DNA from: Bin95 sp965220855
GTDB taxonomy: Bacteria; Pseudomonadota; Alphaproteobacteria; Bin95
Reading direction: 5' to 3'
Assembly (NCBI GenBank): GCA_965220855.1
Contig: CBDCQY010000002.1
Location: 248,001 to 312,000 of the forward strand
DNA: 64,000 nucleotides
The translations under genes were made by a program, and so were the position numbers. The notes below the pieces were generated by a model. That model was not told where the DNA came from. It worked only from the letters and a program-made list of their open reading frames with translations, and did no database searches. Shown here in pieces: positions 16,626-25,824 of the stretch (its first letter is position 1; each line of letters starts with the position of its first letter).

Positions 16626-19277
16626 TCATGCCTGCAGCAGGCGGGCGAGCGCGCCGCCCTCCGCCTTGAGCGCCTCGAAAGCCCCGTCTTCCGCCACGCG
16701 CCCGTCCTCTACCACGACCGTGCGCGGAAAGGCGGCCGCCAGTTCCGGCGCCTCCAGCACCCAGATCACGCCCCGGCCCCGCATCTCCTTGAAAACCGCC
16801 TGGAAAAGCGCCTCGCGCTGGGCGCGCTCCAGGCCCGCGGTCGCCATGTTGACCACCAGCAGCGCCGGGCGCTTCAGCAGCGCGCGGGCGAAGGCGAGTC
16901 GCTGGCGCTGCGCCGCCGAAAGGCGGCTGCCGGCGATGCCGACCTCATGGGCCAGCCCCGCCTCCATCACCTCGCGGCGGATGCCGACCTCGTCCACCAC
17001 CTCCGCCAGCAGCCGGCCGACCGTGGCCTGGCTGTGCGCCTGTCCGTGGCGGATGCGGCCGAACAGGATGTTGTCCTGCAGGCTGGCGCGCGCCAGATAG
17101 CGCCCGGCGTCGAAGAACTCGACCGCGCCGGCGAGCGCCTCCGGCAGCCGCTCGCGGAACAGCCGGCGGGCCGCCAGCAGGTCGCGGCGCAGCGCATCGT
17201 CGATCAGGCCGAGCCGGTGGCGCTCCGGGATCAGCAGGAAGGGCAGCCCCAGCAGCCGGCGGCGCTCCTCGGCGTCCAGTCCCTCCAGCCCCAGCCGGTC
17301 GGCGCGCGCCGCGATGGCGCGAAACTCCGGCAGGTCGTCGGCGTCGATGAAGCTGAACTGCCGGAAAAGCTCATGACCGGGATCGATGTCGGCGAACAGC
17401 TCCACCATGAGGCGCGCGACCTGGAGGCCGATCGCCTCCAGCCGGTCCAGCAGGCCGGCCTCTTCCAGCACGCCGCGCACGAATTCGTGGCCGGCGAGAC
17501 GGTCCGGCGCGAAGGTCTCGCCGACAGGCGCGCCGAACAGCAGGTTCTCGGCCAGCGTTGCGTTTACATTGTAGCTGTCGGCGTCGAACGGCTCGATCGG
17601 CGCTGCGGCCTCGGGGTCGTCGAGGCGGGCGCGGAGCGCGGCGCGCGCCTCCAGCACGCGGGCGGCGAGGCCGGCATGGGCGTTCGGGTCCAGGCTGCCG
17701 CGCAGGCCGAGCGTATAGAGGTCTTCGTCGAGGCCGACGGCGGTCAGCACGGCCATCATGCGCGTCATCATGGCCTCGCCGGGCGCGGCCCCGGCGGCGG
17801 CGTAATCCACCCAGTCGGCGTGGATGTCGGCCTCGCTGTTGCCGGACCGGCGCGCCTCCGCCCGCCAGGCCTCGCGGCGGGCGGCCGCCCCGGCGTCCTC
17901 GTCGGCGGGCGGGTCGGCGGGGCGCCAGCGCAGCCCGAACAGCAGGTTCTCGCGCAAGCTGGCGGAGAACAGCCCCGCATTGGGGCCGACATAGGCCGCC
18001 TGGCGGCCGAACGCCGCCTGCGGCAGGTCGGCGAGCGGCGCCCCGTCCAGCTCCGCCTGTCCGCCGGTGGCGATGGCGAGCCGGGCCGCCAGCAGGCCCA
18101 GCTCCTCCTTGCCGCCGCCGCCCGGACCGACGATGGCGACATGCTCGTCGAGGCCGAAGGCGACGCTCGCGCCCGCGAGCGGGCTGGAGATGTCATCCTC
18201 GGCGTAGGCGGCATGGTCGAAGGCGAGCCGGCTCGCCGGCCCGAGCGGCGCCAGCCCCTCCGGTTCTGCCACCTGCTGCGCCTCGGGGATCATGCCCGGC
18301 GGGTCGAACTGCTGCGCCACCTGCTCATATTTGATGCGCGCGTCGGCCTGCTGCTGGTAATAGGCCAGCAGCTCCTTCCAGGGGGCGGACATGTCCTTGT
18401 AGGCGGCCAGCACGGCCACCATGGCCCCGAAGCTGAGCTCGCCCCGGATGATCAGATAGCCGCCGAGCGCATAGAAGAAGAACGGCGTGAGTTGGGCCAG
18501 GAAGTTGTTCAGGAACTTGATGAAGAACTTGCGCCGGAAAATCTCGAAGCGGATGTCGTAGATCGCGCCCAGCCGGTCGGCGATGTCGGCGCGCAGATAG
18601 TTGGAGGCGTCGTTGGCGTGGACGGTCTCCATGACCGCCATGCTCTCGCCAATGCGCTCGGAAAGGCGGCGGACATGGCGCACGCGCTCCTTGGCCAGCC
18701 CGGTGACGCGGCGCTGCAGCTTCGGGATGGCGTACATCTGGAAGGGATAGAGCGCGAGCGCCGCCAGGCCCAGGATCGGCTCCTGGATCAGCATGAAGGC
18801 GCCGATGGTCGCCAGGATGCCGAACTGATAGACGGGCTGGGCGAGCGCGTCGCCCATGAAGCCGCCCAGCGGCTCGACCTCCTGGGTGATCATCGGGATC
18901 ACCTCGCCCTGGCCCATGCGCTTGAAGACCGGCAGCGGAAAGCGCAGCAGCCGCGAATAGAGCTCGAAGCGCAGGCGGCGCAGCAGCCGCTCGCCGAGCC
19001 GGCCCCTGGCCGTGTTGATGGCGTATTTGAAGGCGCCGTTCAGGAACACCAGCGCCAGGAAGGCGAAGCTCAGCACCAGCAGATAGGGAATCTGGTCGAG
19101 CTCCAGGCCGGGCAGCCGGCGCGGGAAGTCGGAGCCGGAGATGGCGTCGTTGATGATCGTCTTCGGCAGTTCGAGCGACACATAGAGCACCGGGAAGGAC
19201 GCCGCCGTGAGCGCCAGCAGGGCGAGCTGCTGCGGCAGGCTGTGCCGGAACACGAAGCCGTAGATCGTCCTGTCCAT
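16626..19277 (-). CDS. Large ABC exporter-like protein with degenerate ATPase
   Basis: The N-terminal 330 residues are a six-helix ABC exporter membrane domain. The rest resembles one nucleotide-binding domain stretched to about 550 residues. Its motifs are damaged: Walker A is GPGGGGKE (384-391, Glu replacing Ser/Thr), the signature is LSAAQ (786-790) and Walker B reads VVNMAT (N810, M811 instead of Asp-Glu). The segment N[LI]LFG, which normally occurs once after the Q-loop, occurs three times (about 441, 577, 733), suggesting internal duplication. The start MDRTIYGF at 19277 follows GGGGG; an upstream in-frame ATG at 19316 is possible. The frame is intact, so it is probably functional but without normal ATP hydrolysis. 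Confidence 0.8.
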   Translation of the reverse strand: MDRTIYGFVFRHSLPQQLALLALTAASFPVLYVSLELPKTIINDAISGSDFPRRLPGLELDQIPYLLVLSFAFLALVFLNGAFKYAINTARGRLGERLLRRLRFELYSRLLRFPLPVFKRMGQGEVIPMITQEVEPLGGFMGDALAQPVYQFGILATIGAFMLIQEPILGLAALALYPFQMYAIPKLQRRVTGLAKERVRHVRRLSERIGESMAVMETVHANDASNYLRADIADRLGAIYDIRFEIFRRKFFIKFLNNFLAQLTPFFFYALGGYLIIRGELSFGAMVAVLAAYKDMSAPWKELLAYYQQQADARIKYEQVAQQFDPPGMIPEAQQVAEPEGLAPLGPASRLAFDHAAYAEDDISSPLAGASVAFGLDEHVAIVGPGGGGKEELGLLAARLAIATGGQAELDGAPLADLPQAAFGRQAAYVGPNAGLFSASLRENLLFGLRWRPADPPADEDAGAAARREAWRAEARRSGNSEADIHADWVDYAAAGAAPGEAMMTRMMAVLTAVGLDEDLYTLGLRGSLDPNAHAGLAARVLEARAALRARLDDPEAAAPIEPFDADSYNVNATLAENLLFGAPVGETFAPDRLAGHEFVRGVLEEAGLLDRLEAIGLQVARLMVELFADIDPGHELFRQFSFIDADDLPEFRAIAARADRLGLEGLDAEERRRLLGLPFLLIPERHRLGLIDDALRRDLLAARRLFRERLPEALAGAVEFFDAGRYLARASLQDNILFGRIRHGQAHSQATVGRLLAEVVDEVGIRREVMEAGLAHEVGIAGSRLSAAQRQRLAFARALLKRPALLVVNMATAGLERAQREALFQAVFKEMRGRGVIWVLEAPELAAAFPRTVVVEDGRVAEDGAFEALKAEGGALARLLQA

Positions 19278-19341
19278 ATCGCCCCCATGCGCTCCGGCGC
19301 GCCGAGCATACATCATCGGGGCGCCGGAACGGGTCGGCGCG

Positions 19342-20523
19342 TCAGGGCGCGCTCTCCGCGTCGATGCGCGTCAGCAGTTCGGCCAGCCCCTCGAACGGCA
19401 TCGCCTCGCCGCGACTGCGCGACTGGCGCTCCCGGCCGCCATGGACGACGGCCCGCGCCGCGACCTGCGGCAGCGCCCGGCCCACTCGGTCGAGGTCGTC
19501 GAACCAGTCGGAGGCGATCGTCTGGCCGGCCTTGACCTCGATGGCGGCCAGGCCCTCGCCGGTGTCGTAGAGGAGATCGCATTCCAGGCCGCGGGCGTCG
19601 CGAAAGAAGGAGAGATTGGAGCGCCGGCCGCGATTGAACCGATGCTTGAGGACTTCGCTCACCACCGCATTCTCGAACAGCGGCCCCCGCAAGGGGTGTG
19701 TCGCGACCTGTCCGGCATGGTCGATGCCGATCAGGTGGCTCGCCAGGCCGACATCGTGGAAATACAGCTTGGGCGACTTCACCAGACGCTTGCGGAGATT
19801 GGCGTGAAAAGGCGGCAGGCGGAACAGCACATAGCTCGCCTCCAGCACCGACAGCCAGTGCGCCGCCGTGGTGTGCGACACGCCCGCATCGGCCCCGAGC
19901 GCCGACAGGTTGAGCAATTGCCCCACCCGCCCCGCGCACAGGCGCACGAAGCGGCGGAAACCCGCAAGATTGCGGATTTCCGCAATGCGGCGCACATCGC
20001 GCTCCACATAGGTCTCGATATAGTCGCCGAGCGCCTGGCGGGCCTCCAGCTTGCGGTCGTGAATGCGCGGATAGAAGCCGGAATAGAGCATCTCGTCGAT
20101 GCCGGTCGCGGCGCCGGCCCGTCGTCGTTCGGCGAGCGAGAAGGGCAGCAGGCGCAGCAGGGCGGTGCGCCCGGCGAGCGACTGGCCGATGGCTTCGGAA
20201 ATCTGGAACTGCTCGCTGCCGGTCAGCACGAAAAGGCCGTTCCGACCGGCCTCGTCGGCGATGACCTGAAGGTAGGACAGGAGATCGGGAACGCGCTGGA
20301 TCTCGTCCAGGATCGCCCCTTCGCCGAGCCCGGCGAGAAACCCCCGGGGATCGGCGGCGGCGAACTCCCGGCGGTCGGGCGCTTCCAGATTGACATAGGC
20401 CAGATGCGGAAACGCCGCGCGGCAGAGCGTCGTCTTGCCGGACTGGCGCGGCCCGGTCACGGTCACGAACGGATAGCGCTCGAACAACCGGGTGAGGACG
20501 GGGGCGATCTCTCGTTCGATCAT
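19342..20523 (-). CDS. AAA-type ATPase with DUF4143 (nuclease-like) C-terminus
   Basis: The 393-residue protein has an N-terminal P-loop (GPRQSGKTT, K30), Walker B-like GAILDEIQRVPDLLSYLQ, and a sensor-like VLTGSEQF. The middle part has a winged-helix-like stretch (LLNLSALGADAGVSHTTAAHWLSVLEASYVLFRLPPF). The end carries the DUF4143 core LECDLLYDTGEGLAAIEVK, which resembles the PD-(D/E)xK nuclease motif (D...E-x-K). Such genes are widespread, often solitary, and of unknown role, sometimes proposed as toxin-like or selfish. ATG 20523 is chosen because the P-loop domain starts right after it. A near-perfect palindrome lies upstream. Confidence 0.85.
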   Translation of the reverse strand: MIEREIAPVLTRLFERYPFVTVTGPRQSGKTTLCRAAFPHLAYVNLEAPDRREFAAADPRGFLAGLGEGAILDEIQRVPDLLSYLQVIADEAGRNGLFVLTGSEQFQISEAIGQSLAGRTALLRLLPFSLAERRRAGAATGIDEMLYSGFYPRIHDRKLEARQALGDYIETYVERDVRRIAEIRNLAGFRRFVRLCAGRVGQLLNLSALGADAGVSHTTAAHWLSVLEASYVLFRLPPFHANLRKRLVKSPKLYFHDVGLASHLIGIDHAGQVATHPLRGPLFENAVVSEVLKHRFNRGRRSNLSFFRDARGLECDLLYDTGEGLAAIEVKAGQTIASDWFDDLDRVGRALPQVAARAVVHGGRERQSRSRGEAMPFEGLAELLTRIDAESAP

Positions 20524-20549
20524 CGGAGGGCCATGATGGCTCGATTTGG

Positions 20550-20578
20550 CAAAATTGCAAGTGCTACTTTCAATTTGA
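20550..20578 (-). promoter_or_regulatory. Inverted repeat upstream of the DUF4143 ATPase gene
   Basis: CAAAATTGCAAGT (20550-20562) faces ACTTTCAATTTGA (20566-20578) across GCT; the inner nine bases pair with one mismatch. It is the only AT-rich patch in this stretch and sits 27-55 bases before the ATPase ATG, where promoter elements are expected. It is probably an operator or regulated promoter, perhaps for autoregulation. Confidence 0.5.
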
Positions 20579-20656
20579 CACAGCGCCTTCCGGCCCCCGC
20601 CGCGCGGGGTTGAGCGGCTTCCGCAACGGCCGCGTTTCGTGCCATAAGCCGCCCCC

Positions 20657-21862
20657 ATGCGAGGCAAGCGCGTTCTCATCTACAGCCATGACAGTTTCGG
20701 CCTCGGCCATCTGCGCCGCTGCCGGACGATCGCCCATGCGCTGGTCGGGCGCCGCCGCGACGCCTCGGTGCTGATCCTCTCCGGCTCGCCGATCATCGGC
20801 AGCTTCGACTTCCGCGCCCGGGTGGATTTCGTGCGCGTGCCGGGCATGATCAAGCTGCGCAACGGCGACTATGAGCCGCTCAATCTGGCGCTCGCCGCCG
20901 AGGAGACGCTCGCCATGCGCGCCTCGATCATCCGCCACACGGCGGAGATCTTCGACCCCGACCTGTTTCTGGTGGACAAGGAGCCGCTCGGCCTGCGCGG
21001 CGAGGCGCTCGAGACGCTGGAGCTGCTGCGCGACCGGGGCGCGCGGCTGGTGCTGGGCCTGCGCGATGTCATGGACGAGCCGGAGATGCTGGCCCCGGAG
21101 TGGGAGCGCAAGAATGTGGCCCCGGCGCTCCAGCGCCTCTACGACCAGATCTGGATCTACGGCCTGCCGCAGATCTGCAACCCGCTGGAGGGGCTGGGCC
21201 TGCCGGCGAGCGTGCGGCGCAAGGCCGTGTTCACCGGCTATCTGCCGCGCGGCCTGCCGGAGGCGCCGCTGTCGCCGGAGGCCGAGCGCGCGGCCGAAAC
21301 GCCTTTCGTGCTGGTGACGGCCGGCGGCGGCGGCGACGGCGACGAGCTGATCGACTGGGTGCTGCGCGCCTATGAGCAGGCCGGCCCGATGCCCTGGCGC
21401 GCGGTGCTGGTGTTCGGCCCCTTCATGGCGACCGAGCGCCAGAACGAGTTTCGCCGGCGCGCGGCGGCGCTCGCGGGGGTCGAGACGCTGGTGTTCGACG
21501 CGCATCTGGAGGCGCTGATGGCGCGCGCCGCCGGCGTGGTCGCCATGGGCGGCTACAACACCTTTTGCGAGATCCTCTCGCTCGACAAGCCGGCGGTGAT
21601 CGTGCCCCGCACCCGGCCGCGGCTGGAGCAGCGCATCCGCGCCGAACGCGCCCAGGAGCTGGGCCTGGTGCGGATGCTCGACCCCGACCTGCACGACGAT
21701 GCGCGCGCCATGGCGGCGGCGATCCGGGGGCTTTCGGGGCAGAACCGGCCTTCGGAAGTCGTGGTGCCGGGGCTGCTGGACGGCATCGAGAGCGTGGCGC
21801 GGCTCGTCGATCAGGCGCTCGACCGCCCGGAGCCGGCCGCGCTCAGGCTCGTGCGGCCTTGA
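20657..21862 (+). CDS. MurG-like (GT28-type) glycosyltransferase, first copy
   Basis: The 401-residue protein begins KRVLIYSHDSFGLGHLRRC, where the N-terminal Gly-rich loop resembles GT-B enzymes such as MurG. The C-terminal donor-site motif is VVAMGGYNTFCEILSLDKPAVIVPR, typical of UDP-sugar-binding GT28-like proteins. It opens a six-gene overlapping cluster of glycan enzymes. A paralogue lies four genes downstream. Which sugar and acceptor are involved cannot be told. Its TGA overlaps the TTG start of the next gene. Confidence 0.82.
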   Translation: MRGKRVLIYSHDSFGLGHLRRCRTIAHALVGRRRDASVLILSGSPIIGSFDFRARVDFVRVPGMIKLRNGDYEPLNLALAAEETLAMRASIIRHTAEIFDPDLFLVDKEPLGLRGEALETLELLRDRGARLVLGLRDVMDEPEMLAPEWERKNVAPALQRLYDQIWIYGLPQICNPLEGLGLPASVRRKAVFTGYLPRGLPEAPLSPEAERAAETPFVLVTAGGGGDGDELIDWVLRAYEQAGPMPWRAVLVFGPFMATERQNEFRRRAAALAGVETLVFDAHLEALMARAAGVVAMGGYNTFCEILSLDKPAVIVPRTRPRLEQRIRAERAQELGLVRMLDPDLHDDARAMAAAIRGLSGQNRPSEVVVPGLLDGIESVARLVDQALDRPEPAALRLVRP

Positions 21863-23091
21863 CCGTCGCGGTCGTCCTCAAGGGCTATCCGCGCCTCTCC
21901 GAAACCTTCATCGCCCAGGAGATTCTGGGCCTGGAGCGGCGGGGCGTCGCCCAGCGCATCGTCTCGCTGCGCCACCCGACCGATCCCGCCCGCCACCCCA
22001 TGCATGAGCGGATCGCCGCGCCGGTGCACTATCTGCCGGAATATGTCCATGCCGAGCCGCGCCGCGTGTTGCGCGGCTGGCGCCGGGCGCGGCGGCTGCC
22101 GGGCTGGCGGGCCGCGCGCGCCGTCTGGCTCCGCGACTGGCGGCGCGACCCCACACCCAATCGCGGCCGGCGCTTCGCCCAGGCCGCGGTGCTGGCGGCC
22201 GAACTGCCGGAGGATGTCGAGCGCCTGCACGCCCACTTCCTGCACACGCCCGCCTCCGTCGCCCGCTACGCCAGCCTGATCACCGGCCTGCCCTGGTCCT
22301 GCTCCGCTCACGCCAAGGACATCTGGACCACGCCCGAGTGGGAGAAGCGCGAGAAGCTTGCGGCCTGCGACTGGCTCGCGACCTGCACCGGCGCGGGCGC
22401 GGGCCATCTGGCGGCGCTGGCGCCGGCCCCGGAGCGGGTCATGCTGGTCTATCACGGCCTCGACCTCGCCCGCTTCCCGCCGCCGCCCGAGCGCGACGCG
22501 CCGGACGGCGGCGACCCCGACCGGCCGGTCGTCATCGTCTCGGTCGGGCGCGCGGTGGAGAAGAAGGGCTATGACGTGCTGCTCCGCGCGCTCGCCCTGC
22601 TGCCGCCGGAGCTTTGCTGGCGGCTGGTCCATATCGGCGGCGGCCCGCTGCTGCCGCGCCTGGAGCGCCAGGCGGCGGGGCTGCCGGTCCGCTTTCTCGG
22701 GCCGCAGCCGCAAGAGGAAGTAATCGCGGCGCTCCGCGAGGCGCATCTCTTCGCGCTTGCCTGCCGCATCGCCGGCGACGGCGACCGCGACGGCCTGCCC
22801 AACGTGCTCATGGAGGCGGCCAGCCAGGCGCTGCCGGCGGTCTCGACCCGCGTCTCGGGCGTGCCGGAATTCGTGCTGAGCGGCAGAACCGGCCTGCTGG
22901 CGGAGCCCGACGACCCCCATGCGCTGGCGGCGGCCCTGGCGGCGCTGATCCGCGATCCCGCGCGCCGGGCGGCCATGGGGAGGGCGGCGCTGGCGCGCCT
23001 CCGGACCGGCTTTTCCTTCGAGGCGGGTCTCGACCGGCTCGCCGAACGCTTCCGGGCGCCGCCATGCGCATCGCGTTCCATGCGCCGCTGA
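21859..23091 (+). CDS. GT4-type glycosyltransferase with TTG start
   Basis: The 410-residue protein has the GT4 fold: an N-terminal VVLKGYPRLSETFIAQEI segment, common in colanic-acid type transferases (WcaL/AmsK), and the C-terminal LPNVLMEAASQALPAVSTRVSGVPEFV with the retaining-GT Glu motif. No ATG is close to the domain start; TTG 21859 overlaps the upstream stop (TTGA) and gives a protein beginning TVAVVLKGYPR, so it is the likely start. Its 3' end overlaps the next gene by 28 bases. Confidence 0.82.
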   Translation: MTVAVVLKGYPRLSETFIAQEILGLERRGVAQRIVSLRHPTDPARHPMHERIAAPVHYLPEYVHAEPRRVLRGWRRARRLPGWRAARAVWLRDWRRDPTPNRGRRFAQAAVLAAELPEDVERLHAHFLHTPASVARYASLITGLPWSCSAHAKDIWTTPEWEKREKLAACDWLATCTGAGAGHLAALAPAPERVMLVYHGLDLARFPPPPERDAPDGGDPDRPVVIVSVGRAVEKKGYDVLLRALALLPPELCWRLVHIGGGPLLPRLERQAAGLPVRFLGPQPQEEVIAALREAHLFALACRIAGDGDRDGLPNVLMEAASQALPAVSTRVSGVPEFVLSGRTGLLAEPDDPHALAAALAALIRDPARRAAMGRAALARLRTGFSFEAGLDRLAERFRAPPCASRSMRR

Positions 23092-24107
23092 AGCCGCCCG
23101 ACCATCCCGCGCCGTCGGGAGAGCGCGAGATCGCGCGGCTGCTGCTGCGCGCGCTCCGGGCGGCGGGCCATGAGCCGTTCCTCGCCTCGCATTTCCGCAC
23201 ACTCGACAAGCGGGGCGACGGCGCGCGCCAGCGCCGCATCCGCGCGCTCGGCCGGCGCCTCGCGGCGCGGCTGGAGCGCCGCCTGCCGCCCTTCGACATC
23301 TGGTTCACCTACCATGTCTATTACAAGGCGCCGGACTGGCTGGGTCCGAGGCTCGCGGCGGCGCGCGGCGCGCGCTACTGGATCGCCGAGGCCTCTCACG
23401 CGCCCAAGCGCGCCGGCGGTCCCTGGTCGCTCGGCCATGACGGCGCGGCCGAGGCGATCCGCCGCGCCGACCGGCTGTTCTGCCTGAACCCCAACGACCG
23501 CGCCTGCCTGCTGCCGCTGACGGCGCCCGACCGGCTGGTCGAACTGCCGCCCTTCCTCGACGCGTCGGCCTGGCGTCCGGCGGCGCTGGCCGGCGACCCC
23601 CCGGTGCTGATCGCGGTCGCCATGATGCGCGAGGGCGTCAAGCTCGCCTCCTGGCGCCGGCTGGGCCGGGCGCTGGCCGGCCTTGCGGACCTGCCCTGGC
23701 GGCTGCTGGCGGTGGGCGACGGCCCGGCGCGCGCCGAAGCGCTGGCGGCGCTGCCGGCGGAGCGCACCTGCTGGCTCGGACGGCGGGAGGGCGCGGCGCT
23801 GGCGGCGGCGCTCGCCGAGGCCGACCTGTTCGTCTGGCCGGCGGAGCGCGAGGCGCTCGGCATGGCGATGCTGGAGGCGGCGGCGGCCGGCCTGCCGGTG
23901 GTGGCGGCCCGCACGGACGGCGTGCCGGCGGTGGTGGCGCATGGCGAGACCGGCCTGCTGGCCCAACCGGGCGACGCGGCGGCTTTCGCCGCCTGCCTCC
24001 GCGCCCTGCTGACCGATCCGGCGCGGCGGCGCGCCATGGGGGCGGCGGCGCGGGCGCGCGTGCTGGCCCGGCACGATATCGCCGACGCCGCCCGGCTGCT
24101 CGCATGA
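23064..24107 (+). CDS. GT4-type glycosyltransferase
   Basis: The 347-residue protein begins MRIAFHAPLKPPDHPAPSGEREIARLL, the usual GT-B start, and has the donor-site motif ADLFVWPAEREALGMAMLEAAAAGLPVVA near residue 270, followed by GVPAVVAHGETGLL. ATG 23064 lies inside the 3' end of the previous gene. Its TGA overlaps the start of the phosphatase gene. Acceptor unknown; probably works with its neighbours on a cell-surface glycan. Confidence 0.82.
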   Translation: MRIAFHAPLKPPDHPAPSGEREIARLLLRALRAAGHEPFLASHFRTLDKRGDGARQRRIRALGRRLAARLERRLPPFDIWFTYHVYYKAPDWLGPRLAAARGARYWIAEASHAPKRAGGPWSLGHDGAAEAIRRADRLFCLNPNDRACLLPLTAPDRLVELPPFLDASAWRPAALAGDPPVLIAVAMMREGVKLASWRRLGRALAGLADLPWRLLAVGDGPARAEALAALPAERTCWLGRREGAALAAALAEADLFVWPAEREALGMAMLEAAAAGLPVVAARTDGVPAVVAHGETGLLAQPGDAAAFAACLRALLTDPARRRAMGAAARARVLARHDIADAARLLA

Positions 24108-24694
24108 CGCTGCTGGCGCTCATCCGCCACGGGCCGACCGCCTGGAACCGCGAGCGCCGCCTGCAAGGACGGTGCGACATCCCGCTGGACGCGGCCGGGC
24201 GGGCGGAGGTCGCCGGCTGGCGGCTGCCGCCGGCGCTCGCCGCCTTCGACTGGGTGTCGAGCCCGCTCGCCCGCGCCCGGCGCACCGCCGCCATTCTGGC
24301 CGGCGGGGCGGCGCCCGCCGAACCCGCGCTGATCGAGATGGACTGGGGCGCGTGGGAGGGCCGGCGCCTGGCGGAGCTTCGGGCCGAACTCGGCCCCGCC
24401 ATGGCCGCCAACGAGGCGCGCGGCCTCGACTTCCGCCCGCCCGGCGGCGAGAGTCCGCGCATGGTGCAGCAGCGTCTCGCGCCCTGGCTGGCGGCGGTGG
24501 GCGCGCGCGGCCGGCCGGTGGCCGCCGTCGCCCACAAGGGCGTGCTGCGCGCGCTCTACGCCGCCGCCTCGGGCTGGGACTTGCTGGGCCGGCCGCCGCC
24601 CGCGCTCGGGCATCCGGGGCCGCATCTCTTTTGCATCGACCGGGACGGGCGCGCGCATCTCCGCGCGCTCGCCGACGGGGGGCCGGATTCGTGA
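24104..24694 (+). CDS. Histidine phosphatase family protein
   Basis: The 196-residue protein shows the phosphohistidine motif LIRHGPTAWN at its N-terminus, then LQGRCDIPLD and a later AVAHKGVLRALY with the second catalytic His. That is the phosphoglycerate mutase/phosphatase superfamily. Inside a glycan cluster it may dephosphorylate a sugar phosphate or lipid-linked intermediate (inference). It overlaps both neighbours (ATGA before, GTGA after). Confidence 0.85.
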   Translation: MTLLALIRHGPTAWNRERRLQGRCDIPLDAAGRAEVAGWRLPPALAAFDWVSSPLARARRTAAILAGGAAPAEPALIEMDWGAWEGRRLAELRAELGPAMAANEARGLDFRPPGGESPRMVQQRLAPWLAAVGARGRPVAAVAHKGVLRALYAAASGWDLLGRPPPALGHPGPHLFCIDRDGRAHLRALADGGPDS

Positions 24695-25824
24695 AAGTCT
24701 TCTTCTGGGTGCAGCATCTGCTGGGCGTCGGCCATCTGCGCCGCACGGCCTCGCTCGCCCGCGCGGCCGCCGAGGCCGGCATGGAGGTCACCGTCGCCTC
24801 GGGCGGGATGCCGTCGCCGGGCCTCGATACGGGCCGGGCGCGGCTCGCGCAATTGCCGCCGGTGCGCGCCACGGACCGCTATTTCAAGCGGCTGGTCGAT
24901 GAGCGGGATCGCCCGATCGACGACGCCTGGCGCGCCAGGCGCCGGCAGGCGCTGCTGGACAGCTATCTGGAAGCCCGGCCGGACGCGGTGGTGACCGAGC
25001 TTTTCCCCTTCGGCCGCCGGCAGTTGCGCTTCGAGCTGGAGCCGCTGCTGGAGCGCGCGCGCCGGGACGGCTGCGCCACCGTCGCCTCGGTGCGCGACAT
25101 TCTGGTGGAGCCGGACAAGCCGGAGCGGATCGCCGAGATGCTGGAGCGGGTCGAGCGGCTGTTCGACCTGGTGCTGGTGCATGGCGACCCCGATCTGGTG
25201 CCCTTCGACGCGACCTTCCCGCGCCTCGCCGAGATCGCCGACCGGCTGCGCTATACCGGCTATGCGGTCGATCCGCCGGTCCGGGACGCCGGGGCGGGCG
25301 ACGGCGCGGGCGAGGTCATCGTGTCGGCCGGCGGCGGGGCGGTCGGCGAGCCGCTGCTCAGGGCCGCGCTCGCAGCCCGGCCGCTCTCGGCGGCGCGGGA
25401 CCGGCCCTGGCGCTTCCTGGTGGGCGCGGGCCTGCCGGAGGCCGTCTTCGCCGATCTGGCGCGGGACCCGCCGGCCGGCGTGACCGTGGAGCGCGCCCGC
25501 CCGGACTTCCGGGCGCTGCTCGCCCGGGCGCATCTCTCGGTCTCGCAGGGCGGCTACAACACGGTGCTGGAGGTGCTGACGGCGGGGCTGCGCGCGGTGG
25601 TCGCGCCCTATGCCGGCGGCCATGAGAGCGAGCAGACGCTGCGCGCCCGGCTGCTGGCGGAGCGCGGCGCGCTGCAGGTGGTGGCCGAAACCGAACTCGC
25701 GCCGGCCACGCTCGCCGCCGCGATCGACCGGGCGCTCGCCGGCCCGCCGCTGAGCGCCGCCGGCATCGATCTGGGCGGCGTGGCGCGCACCGTCGCCGCG
25801 CTCCGGGGCCTTCATGCCGGCTGA
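24691..25824 (+). CDS. MurG-like (GT28-type) glycosyltransferase, second copy
   Basis: Start GTG 24691 overlaps the phosphatase stop. The 377-residue protein begins VKVFFWVQHLLGVGHLRRT, very like the GLGHLRR loop of the first copy, and has LSVSQGGYNTVLEVLTAGLRAVVAPY at the donor site. The two are paralogues within one operon and may act in sequence on one acceptor. The gene overlaps the deacetylase gene by 11 bases. Substrate not identified. Confidence 0.82.
   Translation: MKVFFWVQHLLGVGHLRRTASLARAAAEAGMEVTVASGGMPSPGLDTGRARLAQLPPVRATDRYFKRLVDERDRPIDDAWRARRRQALLDSYLEARPDAVVTELFPFGRRQLRFELEPLLERARRDGCATVASVRDILVEPDKPERIAEMLERVERLFDLVLVHGDPDLVPFDATFPRLAEIADRLRYTGYAVDPPVRDAGAGDGAGEVIVSAGGGAVGEPLLRAALAARPLSAARDRPWRFLVGAGLPEAVFADLARDPPAGVTVERARPDFRALLARAHLSVSQGGYNTVLEVLTAGLRAVVAPYAGGHESEQTLRARLLAERGALQVVAETELAPATLAAAIDRALAGPPLSAAGIDLGGVARTVAALRGLHAG

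Noticed and set aside
16626..19277. Degenerate ABC exporter as a pseudogene
   Set aside because: The frame is open over 883 codons and two downstream genes are tightly coupled, so functional loss of ATPase motifs is more likely than decay.
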